Below are positions 1 through 7,346 of a stretch of 7,984 nt of DNA, piece after piece. Both the position numbers and the translations under genes were made by a program. Numbering within the stretch: position 1 is the first letter of the stretch; every line of letters starts with the position of its first letter. This DNA is from Selenomonas sp. (GTDB lineage: Bacteria > Bacillota > Negativicutes > Selenomonadales > Selenomonadaceae): NCBI GenBank assembly GCA_015265235.1, contig JABZYJ010000084.1:333-8316 (forward strand). Reading direction: 5' to 3'. Below the pieces are notes generated by a model, which did no database searches, was not told the origin of the DNA, and was given only the letters and a program-made list of their open reading frames with translations.

Positions 1-2
1 TT

Positions 3-350
3 GCCCATAGCGTGGGCGAGCGGCTCGGCGTCTCCCACGTGCGCCTCGTACGTGCCGCAGACCGACCCGTCCGGCGCGTGGCCGTTGTCGGCGGCGCGGG
101 CGCGGAGTTCATCGACACAGCCGTGCGGCGCGGCGCAGATGTCTACCTCACGGGGGATGTCAAGTACCACGAGGCACAGCGCGCCGCCGAGCAGGGCATG
201 CACCTCATCGACGCGGGGCATTTCGGCACGGAGCGCCCCGTCCTCCCCGTCCTCGCCGACCTCCTGCGCACGGAGCTCGCAGCGGAGCACGGGACGGTGG
301 AGATCCTCGTGACTGAGAGACAGCACGACGTATTCGACGTCATTATATAG
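3..350 (+). CDS. Nif3-like dinuclear metal centre protein (C-terminal part, 5' end outside window)
   Basis: The reading frame is open from the window's first bases to a TAG at 348-350, giving about 115 C-terminal residues. It shows the signature of the Nif3/YqfO/YbgI family (annotated as Nif3-like dinuclear metal centre hexameric protein, or GTP cyclohydrolase 1 type 2 homolog): a VVGGAGAEFI segment, then YLTGDVKYHEAQ, then LIDAGHFGTERP. In this family the His and Glu of the GHFGTE segment help hold the two metal ions. The precise cellular role of the family is unsettled. The gene ends 12 bases before lepA and is probably co-transcribed with it. GTG at 12 is an internal codon, not the likely start, because the frame continues upstream (Ala-His-Ser before it). 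Family assignment is confident; the biochemical function is not. Confidence 0.9.
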   Translation, partial: AHSVGERLGVSHVRLVRAADRPVRRVAVVGGAGAEFIDTAVRRGADVYLTGDVKYHEAQRAAEQGMHLIDAGHFGTERPVLPVLADLLRTELAAEHGTVEILVTERQHDVFDVII

Positions 351-362
351 GAAAGGGAATCT

Positions 363-2162
<1,800 letters not shown>

Positions 2163-2163
2163 T

Positions 2164-3333
2164 ATGCGCAGGGCAGAGGGGCGGCAGACATGGGGCATCT
2201 ACGTCCACATCCCCTACTGCGTGAAAAAATGTGCATACTGCGACTTCGTCTCCGCCCCGTCCGCACAGCGTGGGGCGGAGATGGAGGACTATGCGGCGGC
2301 GCTGACGGCAGAGATTCTGCGCGAAGTGCCGCCGCTTCGTGCACGGTGGGGCGCGGCAGCGCCCATCTACGTGGGCGGCGGCACGCCGACGGCACTGCCC
2401 GCGCCGCTCCTCACGGGACTGCTGGAGACACTCCGCACGGCGGCGGGAATGCCTGAGGAATGTACCATCGAGGCGAATCCCGGCACCGTGGACGCGGCAT
2501 ACCTCGGCGCACTCCGCGCGGCGGGCGCGAACCGCCTCAGCCTCGGTGTACAGAGCTTTGACGATGCGCTCCTCTATGGCATCGGGCGCATTCACACCGC
2601 CGCGGAGGCGGCGCAGGCATTTCACGCGGCGCGCGCGGCAGGATTTGAGAATATCAGCATCGACCTCATGTACGGCCTGCCGGGGCAGACCCTTGACCAC
2701 CTGCGCAGCAGTGTCGCGGCGGCCGTCGCCCTCGCGCCGGAGCACCTCTCCGTCTACGGACTGACCGTCGAGGAGGGGACGCCGTTCGCGGCGATGCAGG
2801 CGGCAGGGCGGCTTGATCTCCCCACGGAGGACGCAGCCGAGGAGATGTATGACTTGCTTGTGGCGGAGCTGCCCGCGCGCGGCTATGCCCGCTATGAGAT
2901 CGCGAACTTCGCACGGCGGGGCTTTGAGAGCCGGCACAACCGCGGCTATTGGCACATGACGCCCTACCTCGGACTCGGCGCGGCGGCGCACGGCTATGTG
3001 GACGGTGCGCGCTGGGCGAACGAGGCGGACATCCCCGCCTACATCCGCAACGTGCGGGCGGGGACGTGCATACGCACCCCCGAGGACGGCGCGCGCACAC
3101 GAGAGCGTGAGATGGAGGAGTATGCCTTCCTCGCGCTGCGCACGGCGGAGGGCATCGACGCGGCGGACTTTCATCGCCGCTGGGGGCGAGACTTGGAGGA
3201 GGTCTACGGCGCGGTGATCGCGCACTACGCTGCGCTCGGGCTCCTTCGCCGCACGGCGGCGGGCGCCGCGCTGACGGAGGCGGGCATGAAACTCGGCAAC
3301 GAAGTCTTTGCCGCATTTTTGCTTGAGGCGTAG
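2164..3333 (+). CDS. hemW: Radical SAM heme chaperone HemW (HemN-like)
   Basis: This 389-residue protein belongs to the HemN/HemW radical SAM family. The [4Fe-4S] site is CVKKCAYCDF (Cys19, Cys23, Cys26). The position after Cys-Asp is Phe, not the fourth Cys of true coproporphyrinogen dehydrogenase HemN, so this is the HemW type, a heme-binding chaperone for respiratory enzymes. Other landmarks are GGGTP (71-75), EANPGT (103-108), NRLSLGVQSFDD (123-134), SIDLMYGLPGQT (165-176) and the HemW C-terminal HNRGYWHMTPYLGLGAAAHGY region (about 258-278). The ATG at 2164 starts one base after the lepA stop. An in-frame TTG at 2152, overlapping lepA, would add four residues and cannot be excluded because neither start has a strong Shine-Dalgarno sequence. 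Translational coupling to lepA is likely. The last codons also contain the -35 box of a downstream promoter. Confidence 0.94.
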   Translation: MRRAEGRQTWGIYVHIPYCVKKCAYCDFVSAPSAQRGAEMEDYAAALTAEILREVPPLRARWGAAAPIYVGGGTPTALPAPLLTGLLETLRTAAGMPEECTIEANPGTVDAAYLGALRAAGANRLSLGVQSFDDALLYGIGRIHTAAEAAQAFHAARAAGFENISIDLMYGLPGQTLDHLRSSVAAAVALAPEHLSVYGLTVEEGTPFAAMQAAGRLDLPTEDAAEEMYDLLVAELPARGYARYEIANFARRGFESRHNRGYWHMTPYLGLGAAAHGYVDGARWANEADIPAYIRNVRAGTCIRTPEDGARTREREMEEYAFLALRTAEGIDAADFHRRWGRDLEEVYGAVIAHYAALGLLRRTAAGAALTEAGMKLGNEVFAAFLLEA

Positions 3334-3347
3334 AGTTGTGGTATGAT
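3319..3347 (+). promoter_or_regulatory. Sigma70-type promoter for the structured RNA downstream of hemW
   Basis: TTGCTT (3319-3324) and TATGAT (3342-3347) are separated by exactly 17 bases, and TGG in front of the -10 gives an extended -10 element. The -35 box lies inside the last hemW codons. Predicted initiation is around 3354, exactly where the long foldable segment begins. No terminator is visible between hemW and this promoter, so read-through from hemW is also possible. The call is by consensus match only. Confidence 0.6.
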
Positions 3348-3353
3348 GATACG

Positions 3354-3535
3354 AAGTGTGGCATTGCTGTCCGCGCGAACACCTCGTTTGCAAGTGGTCG
3401 TGCGCTTATCTGTCTAAATACCTGCGAATTGCTAAACGCGCTTCGCTTGGACGACGCAATTCGCAGGGGGCAGAACGCGCACTTTCTCCACTTGCGCCAC
3501 TAGGGTTCGCTTTTGACAGCAATATCCACGGACAC
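3354..3535 (+). ncRNA. ssrS: 6S RNA-like structured RNA (candidate ssrS)
   Basis: The segment folds into one long interrupted hairpin. Paired arms from outside in are: GTGG 3358-3361 with CCAC 3526-3529; ATTGCTGTC 3363-3371 with GACAGCAAT 3515-3523; GCGAAC(a)CCT 3375-3384 with AGGGTTCGC 3502-3510 (one bulge); CAAGTGG 3391-3397 with CCACTTG 3488-3494; GTGCGC 3400-3405 with GCGCAC 3477-3482. A central bubble follows, 15 nt on the 5' side (3406-3420) and 9 nt on the 3' side (3468-3476). An apical 12-bp perfect stem (3421-3432 with 3456-3467) closes a 23-nt loop. A closing stem, large central bubble and apical stem in about 180 nt is the hallmark of 6S RNA, which mimics an open promoter and binds sigma70-RNA polymerase. 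A well-placed promoter supports the strand. The architecture is seen directly; the 6S identity is inferred, and the ends are approximate. The main alternative is a palindromic repeat element. Confidence 0.6.
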
Positions 3536-3561
3536 AGCGGTATGGCTCATCATACCGTGTG
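3533..3561 (+). terminator. Strong hairpin after the 6S-like RNA (possible terminator lacking a U-tract)
   Basis: CACA (3533-3536) then CGGTATG (3538-3544) pairs with CATACCG (3551-3557) then TGTG (3558-3561), around a 6-nt loop, with one unpaired G at 3537. It sits just after the 6S-like fold and about 40 bases before the glutaredoxin-like start. The downstream bases are purine-rich (GGGAGATATGG), so it is not a canonical intrinsic terminator. It could instead be a processing or stabilising hairpin, or part of the leader of the next gene. Confidence 0.35.
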
Positions 3562-3586
3562 GGAGATATGGAATAATTGAAGAGAC

Positions 3587-3591
3587 AGGAG
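3587..3591 (+). promoter_or_regulatory. Shine-Dalgarno sequence fixing the glutaredoxin-like start
   Basis: AGGAG lies 8 bases before ATG 3600. It decides for this start over an in-frame upstream TTG at 3513, which would read through the 3' arm of the structured RNA and add 29 residues unlike any thioredoxin-fold N-terminus. Confidence 0.75.
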
Positions 3592-3599
3592 AAATTTCC

Positions 3600-3887
3600 A
3601 TGAAAACACTGACCATGATCGAGATGCAGGGCTGCCCCTACTGCGCGAACGCACATCGCGCCATCGACGCACTGCGCGCGGAGGGCGGCGCGTACGCGGA
3701 CGTTCCGCTCACCTTCATCGACGAGAACCGCGAGCCCGCGCGCACCCAGCCCTACGCCGGGCAGTACTACTACGTCCCGAGCATCTTTATGGACGGCGCG
3801 AAACTCTACGAGGCACAGCCGGGACAGAGCTACGAGGCCATCTATGCCGAGGTAAAGAACGCGTTTGATGCGGCGAGTGCTGAGTAG
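3600..3887 (+). CDS. Small glutaredoxin/thioredoxin-fold protein with CPYC motif
   Basis: The product has 95 residues, typical for a single glutaredoxin-like domain in the cytoplasm (no signal peptide or membrane segment). The N-terminal strand MKTLTMIEMQG leads straight into CPYC (Cys12, Cys15), the classical dithiol glutaredoxin active site. A helix follows, then LTFIDENRE, and a VPSIFMDG segment whose Pro60 is in the position of the cis-proline of the fold. The expected role is thiol-disulfide exchange; the specific partner is unknown. The gene stands alone between the structured RNA and the decarboxylase pair. The family is clear, but whether it accepts electrons from glutathione, thioredoxin reductase or another donor cannot be told. 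Confidence 0.85.
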   Translation: MKTLTMIEMQGCPYCANAHRAIDALRAEGGAYADVPLTFIDENREPARTQPYAGQYYYVPSIFMDGAKLYEAQPGQSYEAIYAEVKNAFDAASAE

Positions 3888-3893
3888 GAGGGC

Positions 3894-3937
3894 TGCCGCA
3901 CGTGAATTGCGGCACAAATACGTGAGAATTCGCTCAC
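3894..3937 (+). terminator. Two tandem hairpins downstream of the glutaredoxin-like gene (possible weak terminator)
   Basis: TGCCGCA (3894-3900) pairs with TGCGGCA (3908-3914) around a 7-nt loop, starting 7 bases after the stop codon. A second hairpin has GTGAG (3922-3926) pairing with CTCAC (3933-3937). Neither is followed by a U-tract; the downstream sequence is A-rich. Position fits transcript-end formation, but a canonical intrinsic terminator is not seen. Confidence 0.35.
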
Positions 3938-3952
3938 AAAATGAAATAAAAC

Positions 3953-3981
3953 TTGTAAAATCATTTGAAATGACGCATAAT
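3953..3981 (+). promoter_or_regulatory. Predicted promoter of the oadG-oadB pair
   Basis: TTGTAA (3953-3958) and CATAAT (3976-3981) have 17-base spacing within a conspicuously AT-rich island in an otherwise GC-rich window. The spacer holds a 13-base palindrome (3961-3973). Predicted initiation is near 3988, leaving a short leader of about 57 nt to the ATG at 4045. Confidence 0.5.
3961..3973. promoter_or_regulatory. Palindrome TCATTTGAAATGA, candidate operator
   Basis: A perfect 6+1+6 inverted repeat lies between the predicted -35 and -10 boxes, where a bound dimeric repressor would block RNA polymerase. No regulator family is assigned. Confidence 0.4.
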
Positions 3982-3992
3982 AAGTGACGCAT
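3971..3992. repeat. Direct repeat TGACGCAT x2
   Basis: TGACGCAT occurs at 3971-3978 and again at 3985-3992, 14 bases apart start to start. The copies straddle the predicted -10 and start site. They could be tandem half-sites for a regulator; chance duplication in a short stretch is possible. Confidence 0.4.
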
Positions 3993-4044
3993 TAGTATTA
4001 TTACATACTGCACAGAGATTGCAGAAAAAGGATGAGGTGATTGT

Positions 4045-4389
4045 ATGCATCAACCGGTTACGGACAACCCCTTTGTTATCATGGTCATCAACATGGTCAT
4101 TGTCTTTGCCGTGCTGACTGCGGTGTGGGGGCTCATCGAGCTGACCCACATCATCGACCCAACGAAGAAAAAGGCGGAGCCTGCCGCACCGCCCCAGCCT
4201 GCCGCTGCGCCTGCCGCACCCGTTATGGCAGTCGCACCTGCCGCAGAGGAGGGCATCAGCGCGGAGACCATCGCGGTCATTGCCGCCGCTGTCGCCGCCT
4301 GCGGCTGCAGCCCTGCACAGATCAAAGCCGTGCGTCCGGCGGAGCAGCCCTCGTGGAGCCGCTATGCACGTGTGCGCGGGATGCGCTAG
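4045..4389 (+). CDS. OadG/MmdD-family small subunit of a sodium-ion-translocating decarboxylase
   Basis: The product has 114 residues with the standard layout of OadG-like subunits (oxaloacetate decarboxylase gamma, methylmalonyl-CoA decarboxylase delta MmdD, glutaconyl-CoA decarboxylase GcdD). It has one N-terminal membrane helix (about 10-34), an Ala/Pro-rich flexible linker (about 44-68) and a C-terminal segment, GISAETIAVIAAAVAACG (70-87) then SPAQIKAVRP, which in this family contacts the carboxyltransferase/biotin side of the complex. The C-terminus has the familiar SWS...R ending. The known role is anchoring and assembling the complex at the membrane. The start is set by a GAGGTG Shine-Dalgarno sequence (4034-4039). 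The gene ends 12 bases before the OadB-like gene. Which decarboxylase it serves cannot be read from the sequence. Confidence 0.87.
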   Translation: MHQPVTDNPFVIMVINMVIVFAVLTAVWGLIELTHIIDPTKKKAEPAAPPQPAAAPAAPVMAVAPAAEEGISAETIAVIAAAVAACGCSPAQIKAVRPAEQPSWSRYARVRGMR

Positions 4390-4401
4390 GGAGGGATCAT
4401 C

Positions 4402-5529
4402 ATGGACTTTATCAACGCATTTGCCGTCTCCCTGCAGGCGATTGGTCAGGGCAGCGGATTCGTGGGATTCACCTCCGGCAACCTCATCATGATCCTCGTC
4501 GGGCTATTGCTTCTTTATCTCGCATTTGCCCGCGACTTCGAGCCGCTGCTCCTCAGCCCGATCGCCTTCGGCTGCATCCTCGCGAACGTTCCGTTCAACG
4601 GCTTTGAGGAGCCGGGCGTCATGTCCGCCATCGGCATGGGCATCAAGTACGAGATCTTCCCGCCGCTCATCTTCCTCGGTGTCGGCGCGATGACGGACTT
4701 CGGCCCCTTGATCGCTCGCCCGTCGAGCCTCCTCATGGGCGCGGCGGCGCAGTTCGGCGTCTTTGTCGCCCTGCTCGGCGCGATGATGCTCGGCTTCAAC
4801 GCACAGGAGGCTGGCTCCATCGGCATCATCGGCGGTGCGGACGGCCCGACCTCCATCTACCTCGCCTCCAAGATGGCACCGCACCTCCTCGGCGCGATTG
4901 CCGTCGCGGCGTACACCTACATGGCACTCGTACCGCTCATCCAGCCGCCCGTCATGAAGCTCCTCACCTCGAAGCGGGAGCGCGAGGTCGTCATGGAGCA
5001 GGCGCGTGAGGTCACGAAGTTCGAGCGCATCGCCTTCCCGATCGTCTCGACCATCTTCATCAGCCTTCTCCTGCCGTCCATCACCGCCCTCCTCGGCATG
5101 CTGATGCTCGGCAACCTCTTCCGCGAGAGCGGTGTGACGGATCGTCTCTCCGATACGGCGCAGAACGCGCTCATCAACACCGTCACCATCTTCCTCGCAC
5201 TCGGCACGGGGCTCACGATGAGCGCCGAGAGTTTCCTCGTCAAGGAAACCCTCATGATCATCGGGCTTGGACTTGTCGCCTTCATCTTCGGTACGGCGGC
5301 AGGCGTCGTCCTCGGCAAGGTCATGTGCCGCGCGACGGGCTGGAAGATCAACCCGCTCATCGGCTCGGCGGGCGTCTCTGCCGTTCCGATGGCAGCGCGT
5401 GTCAGCCAGATCGTCGGCATCAAGGCAAAGCCCGGCAACTACCTCCTCATGCACGCCATGGGGCCGAACGTCGCGGGTGTTATCGGCACCGCCGTCGCCG
5501 CAGGTGCGATGCTCGCGATGCTGATGTAA
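4402..5529 (+). CDS. Sodium-ion-translocating decarboxylase beta subunit (OadB/MmdB/GcdB family)
   Basis: This 375-residue polytopic membrane protein is of the length usual for MmdB/GcdB-type subunits. In this family the beta subunit decarboxylates carboxybiotin and couples this to export of Na+ across the cytoplasmic membrane. The two functional hallmarks are intact: GGADGPTSI (144-152), whose Asp147 corresponds to the essential aspartate of OadB, and NPLIGSAGVSAVPMAARV (317-334), the second Na+/biotin-site region. The conserved HAMGPNVAGVIG (351-362) lies near the end, and several hydrophobic helices lie throughout, with a cytoplasmic charged loop around 190-208. A strong Shine-Dalgarno sequence (AGGGAGGG, 4388-4395) overlaps the stop of the preceding gene. 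A terminator follows. No alpha (carboxyltransferase) or biotin-carrier gene is nearby, so substrate specificity (oxaloacetate, methylmalonyl-CoA or glutaconyl-CoA) is open. Confidence 0.95.
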   Translation: MDFINAFAVSLQAIGQGSGFVGFTSGNLIMILVGLLLLYLAFARDFEPLLLSPIAFGCILANVPFNGFEEPGVMSAIGMGIKYEIFPPLIFLGVGAMTDFGPLIARPSSLLMGAAAQFGVFVALLGAMMLGFNAQEAGSIGIIGGADGPTSIYLASKMAPHLLGAIAVAAYTYMALVPLIQPPVMKLLTSKREREVVMEQAREVTKFERIAFPIVSTIFISLLLPSITALLGMLMLGNLFRESGVTDRLSDTAQNALINTVTIFLALGTGLTMSAESFLVKETLMIIGLGLVAFIFGTAAGVVLGKVMCRATGWKINPLIGSAGVSAVPMAARVSQIVGIKAKPGNYLLMHAMGPNVAGVIGTAVAAGAMLAMLM

Positions 5530-5558
5530 TGCTGCGCTTGTTGGCGAACGCTCTCTAT

Positions 5559-5587
5559 TTGACAAAATCATCCTTCCTCTGTACTAT
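5559..5587 (+). promoter_or_regulatory. Promoter of the cbiL-ABC transporter operon, overlapping a terminator
   Basis: A perfect TTGACA (5559-5564) and TACTAT (5582-5587, 4 of 6 matches) are 17 bases apart. The -10 lies in the loop of the terminator hairpin and the left arm of that hairpin lies in the promoter spacer. Predicted initiation is near 5594, giving a leader of about 120 nt to cbiL. Confidence 0.6.
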
Positions 5588-5604
5588 GGGGGAAGGATTT
5601 TTTA
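5570..5604 (+). terminator. Rho-independent terminator of the oadG-oadB unit
   Basis: ATCCTTCC (5570-5577) pairs with GGAAGGAT (5591-5598), and a T-tract runs from 5598 to 5603. The stem can extend inward through a further G-C pair. It begins 41 bases after the oadB-like stop and is the only canonical intrinsic terminator in the window. Confidence 0.85.
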
Positions 5605-5713
5605 TTCTTCGTACACTTCCACCGAAGAACCGATAAGAACAAGTGGGAAAAGAAAGGAAAGTACCGCCCAAGACACAAGACAGGCGCGGGCTTTCATCAT
5701 GGGAGGAAAACTT
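5594..5713 (+). promoter_or_regulatory. Structured leader of the cbiL operon (no recognised riboswitch)
   Basis: About 120 nt separate the predicted start from the cbiL ATG. A 7-bp hairpin pairs TTCTTCG (5605-5611) with CGAAGAA (5623-5629). Its loop contains CACTT (5614-5618), complementary to AAGTG at 5641-5645, so a pseudoknot or alternative pairing is possible. A second GC-rich hairpin (CCGCC at 5664-5668 with GGCG at 5683-5686) precedes the ribosome-binding site. I did not find the conserved core or B12 box of a cobalamin riboswitch. A regulatory role is inferred only from length, folding and the B12-related gene downstream. Confidence 0.35.
5701..5706 (+). promoter_or_regulatory. Shine-Dalgarno sequence fixing the cbiL start
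   Basis: GGGAGG lies 7 bases before ATG 5714. An in-frame ATG at 5699 would place this sequence inside the gene and has no comparable site of its own. Confidence 0.8.
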
Positions 5714-6412
5714 ATGCGCGGCACATTCTACGGCATCGGCGTCGGCCCGGGCGATCCCGAGCTGCTCACCGTCAAGGCAATCAAGGCAATCGAGGCGGCA
5801 GATGTCCTCATCGCCCCCAAGACCGAGAAAAAGGACGGCAGCGTCGCCCTCAAGATCGCCCGTCCCTACCTCAAAGAGGGCGTCGAGATCGTCTATCAGG
5901 TATTCCCCATGGTCAAGGACTTCGCGAAAAATCCCGAAGCATGGGAGGAGAACAAAGCAGAGATCCTCGCCCTCCTCGACGCGGGGAAGAACGTCGCCTT
6001 CCTCACCCTCGGCGACCCCATGTTTTACAGCACCTACATCTATGTCTTCCGCCTCATGGAGCAGGAGGACGTCGAGATCGTCACCATCCCGGGCGTACCC
6101 GCCTTTGCCGCGATCGGCAGCCGGCTCAATCGCCCCATCGTGGAGGGGGACGACATCCTCGCCATCATCCCTGCGACGGCGGACAGCGCGCAGCTCAAAA
6201 AAATCATGGCGGTCGCGGGCAGTGCGGTCGTCATGAAGGTCTACCGCAACTACCCCGAGATCGTCGATCTCCTTGAGAAAAATGACATGGCGGAGGATGC
6301 TGTCCTCGTCAGCCGCGCAGGGCTCGACGATGAGAAGATCGTCCGCGACATCGGCGCACATCGCGACGCGCCGCTGAACTACCTCTCCACCATTCTCGCA
6401 CGGAGGAACTGA
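5714..6412 (+). CDS. cbiL: Cobalt-precorrin-2 C20-methyltransferase (CbiL)
   Basis: The product has 232 residues, the usual size for CbiL/CobI. It uses S-adenosylmethionine to methylate C20 of (cobalt-)precorrin-2, an early step of corrin ring synthesis in the cytoplasm. It carries the tetrapyrrole methylase landmarks GIGVGPGDPELLTVKA (7-22, the N-terminal SAM loop), TLGDPMFYST (98-107, the second SAM region, in the form typical of C20 enzymes), IPGVPAFAAIGSRLNRP (125-141) and SRAGLDDEKI (200-209) near the C-terminus. In an anaerobe the early-cobalt-insertion (CbiL) version is the sensible choice over CobI. It is the first gene of an operon and its stop is one base before the next ATG. No other corrin-pathway gene is in the window. 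Family assignment is firm; cobalt versus metal-free substrate is inferred from context. Confidence 0.93.
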   Translation: MRGTFYGIGVGPGDPELLTVKAIKAIEAADVLIAPKTEKKDGSVALKIARPYLKEGVEIVYQVFPMVKDFAKNPEAWEENKAEILALLDAGKNVAFLTLGDPMFYSTYIYVFRLMEQEDVEIVTIPGVPAFAAIGSRLNRPIVEGDDILAIIPATADSAQLKKIMAVAGSAVVMKVYRNYPEIVDLLEKNDMAEDAVLVSRAGLDDEKIVRDIGAHRDAPLNYLSTILARRN

Positions 6413-6413
6413 C

Positions 6414-7346
6414 ATGAAACGACTTGGCACGATTCTCCTCATCGCCGCCTCCCTCGTCCTCAGTGCGTGCGGCGCTCCCGCACCCTCCACGGGCAGCGGG
6501 GCGGAGGGCAGCTACGCCACCGTGACGGACGACAACGGGCGCACCGTCAGCTTTGACCAAAAGCCCGCACGCATCGTCGTCACCTCCGCCTCCTTTATCG
6601 AGCCGCTCTACGCCGTCGGCGGTGAGGTCGTCGGACGCCCCGACTCCAAGATGAAGATTCCGGACGCGGCCAAGGCGGCGCCCTCCATCGGCAAAACCTA
6701 CCAGATCGACACGGAGAAGCTGATCTCCCTCTCGCCTGACCTCGTCATCCTCAACCGCGGCATGAACGAAAAACTCATCGACACCCTCGGGGCAAACGGC
6801 ATCAAGACCCTCGTCCTCGACGGCAAGAGCTACGATGATGTCAAGCGTGAGATCGGCATCCTTGCCGCGCTCACAGGCGAGCAGAAAAAGGGGGAGGAGC
6901 TCGTCCAGAAGATGGACAGCGATCTCGACGCCGTGCGCCGCTCCATCCCGCAGGAGAAAAAGCGTGTCGCCATCATCCACAGCACGGGGCAGGGACTCTC
7001 CGTCCAGCTCGACGGCAGCATCGCGGGCTGCATCGCGAACATGCTCGGTTGGGAGAACACAGCGGCAGGCATGCCCGCCCTCGACAAGAACCCCGACGCC
7101 GCTCCCTACAGCATGGAGACACTCGTCGCACAGAACCCCGACATCCTCTTTGTCACGAGCATGGGCGACGAGGCGGAGATCCGCGCGTCCATGGAGGCCA
7201 TGTTTGCGGGCAACCCCGCATGGCAGAGTGTCACCGCCATCCGCGAGGGCAAAGTCTACTACCTGCCGCAGGAAATGTTCCTCTTCAGCCCCGGGCTTGA
7301 CTACCCCGCAGCGGCGAAGTACATGGCGGGGCTCGTCTATCCATGA
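6414..7346 (+). CDS. ABC transporter substrate-binding lipoprotein (BtuF/FecB-like, Peripla_BP_2)
   Basis: The product has 310 residues. A short signal peptide ends in a lipobox, LSAC, with Cys19 as the lipidated residue, followed by a Ser/Gly/Ala-rich linker (to about 34). The mature part is a two-lobed cluster-III binding protein of the FecB/BtuF/FhuD type: VTDDNGRTVSFDQKPARIVV (37-56), IDTEKLISLSPDLVI (98-112), a long linking helix around 140-176, then YSMETLVAQNPDILFV in the second lobe. This group binds cobalamin, heme or ferric-siderophore complexes and delivers them to a FecCD permease. The ATG at 6414 has a GGAGG site at 6402-6406 inside the end of cbiL. Its stop overlaps the permease start (ATGA). 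Position behind cbiL favours a corrinoid or cobalt-related ligand, but iron/heme is a real alternative; the binding protein sequence alone does not decide. Confidence 0.9.
   Translation: MKRLGTILLIAASLVLSACGAPAPSTGSGAEGSYATVTDDNGRTVSFDQKPARIVVTSASFIEPLYAVGGEVVGRPDSKMKIPDAAKAAPSIGKTYQIDTEKLISLSPDLVILNRGMNEKLIDTLGANGIKTLVLDGKSYDDVKREIGILAALTGEQKKGEELVQKMDSDLDAVRRSIPQEKKRVAIIHSTGQGLSVQLDGSIAGCIANMLGWENTAAGMPALDKNPDAAPYSMETLVAQNPDILFVTSMGDEAEIRASMEAMFAGNPAWQSVTAIREGKVYYLPQEMFLFSPGLDYPAAAKYMAGLVYP

Noticed and set aside
3391..3494. Possible CRISPR-like or tandem repeat from recurring CGAATTGC/GCAATTCG words
   Set aside because: These are two arms of a single inverted repeat, not direct repeats with spacers.
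3513..3546. TTGACA at 3513-3518 as a -35 box for the glutaredoxin-like gene
   Set aside because: The nearest -10-like hexamer (TATGGC, 3541-3546) is 22 bases away, too far, and TTGACA is largely explained as part of the RNA stem GACAGCAAT.
3513..3599. Upstream TTG start extending the glutaredoxin-like protein by 29 residues
   Set aside because: The added part reads through the 3' arm of the structured RNA, has no Shine-Dalgarno sequence, and the ATG at 3600 with AGGAG gives a normal thioredoxin-fold N-terminus.
4504..5571. Long open frame of 355 codons on the minus strand opposite the OadB-like gene
   Set aside because: The translation is a Glu/Asp/Arg/His-rich low-complexity string that mirrors hydrophobic codons of the membrane protein; no family features.
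5641..5691. Resemblance to a cobalamin riboswitch core (GGGAA..., CCGCCC... in the cbiL leader)
   Set aside because: The order and spacing of conserved blocks do not fit and there is no B12 box; the similarity is compositional.
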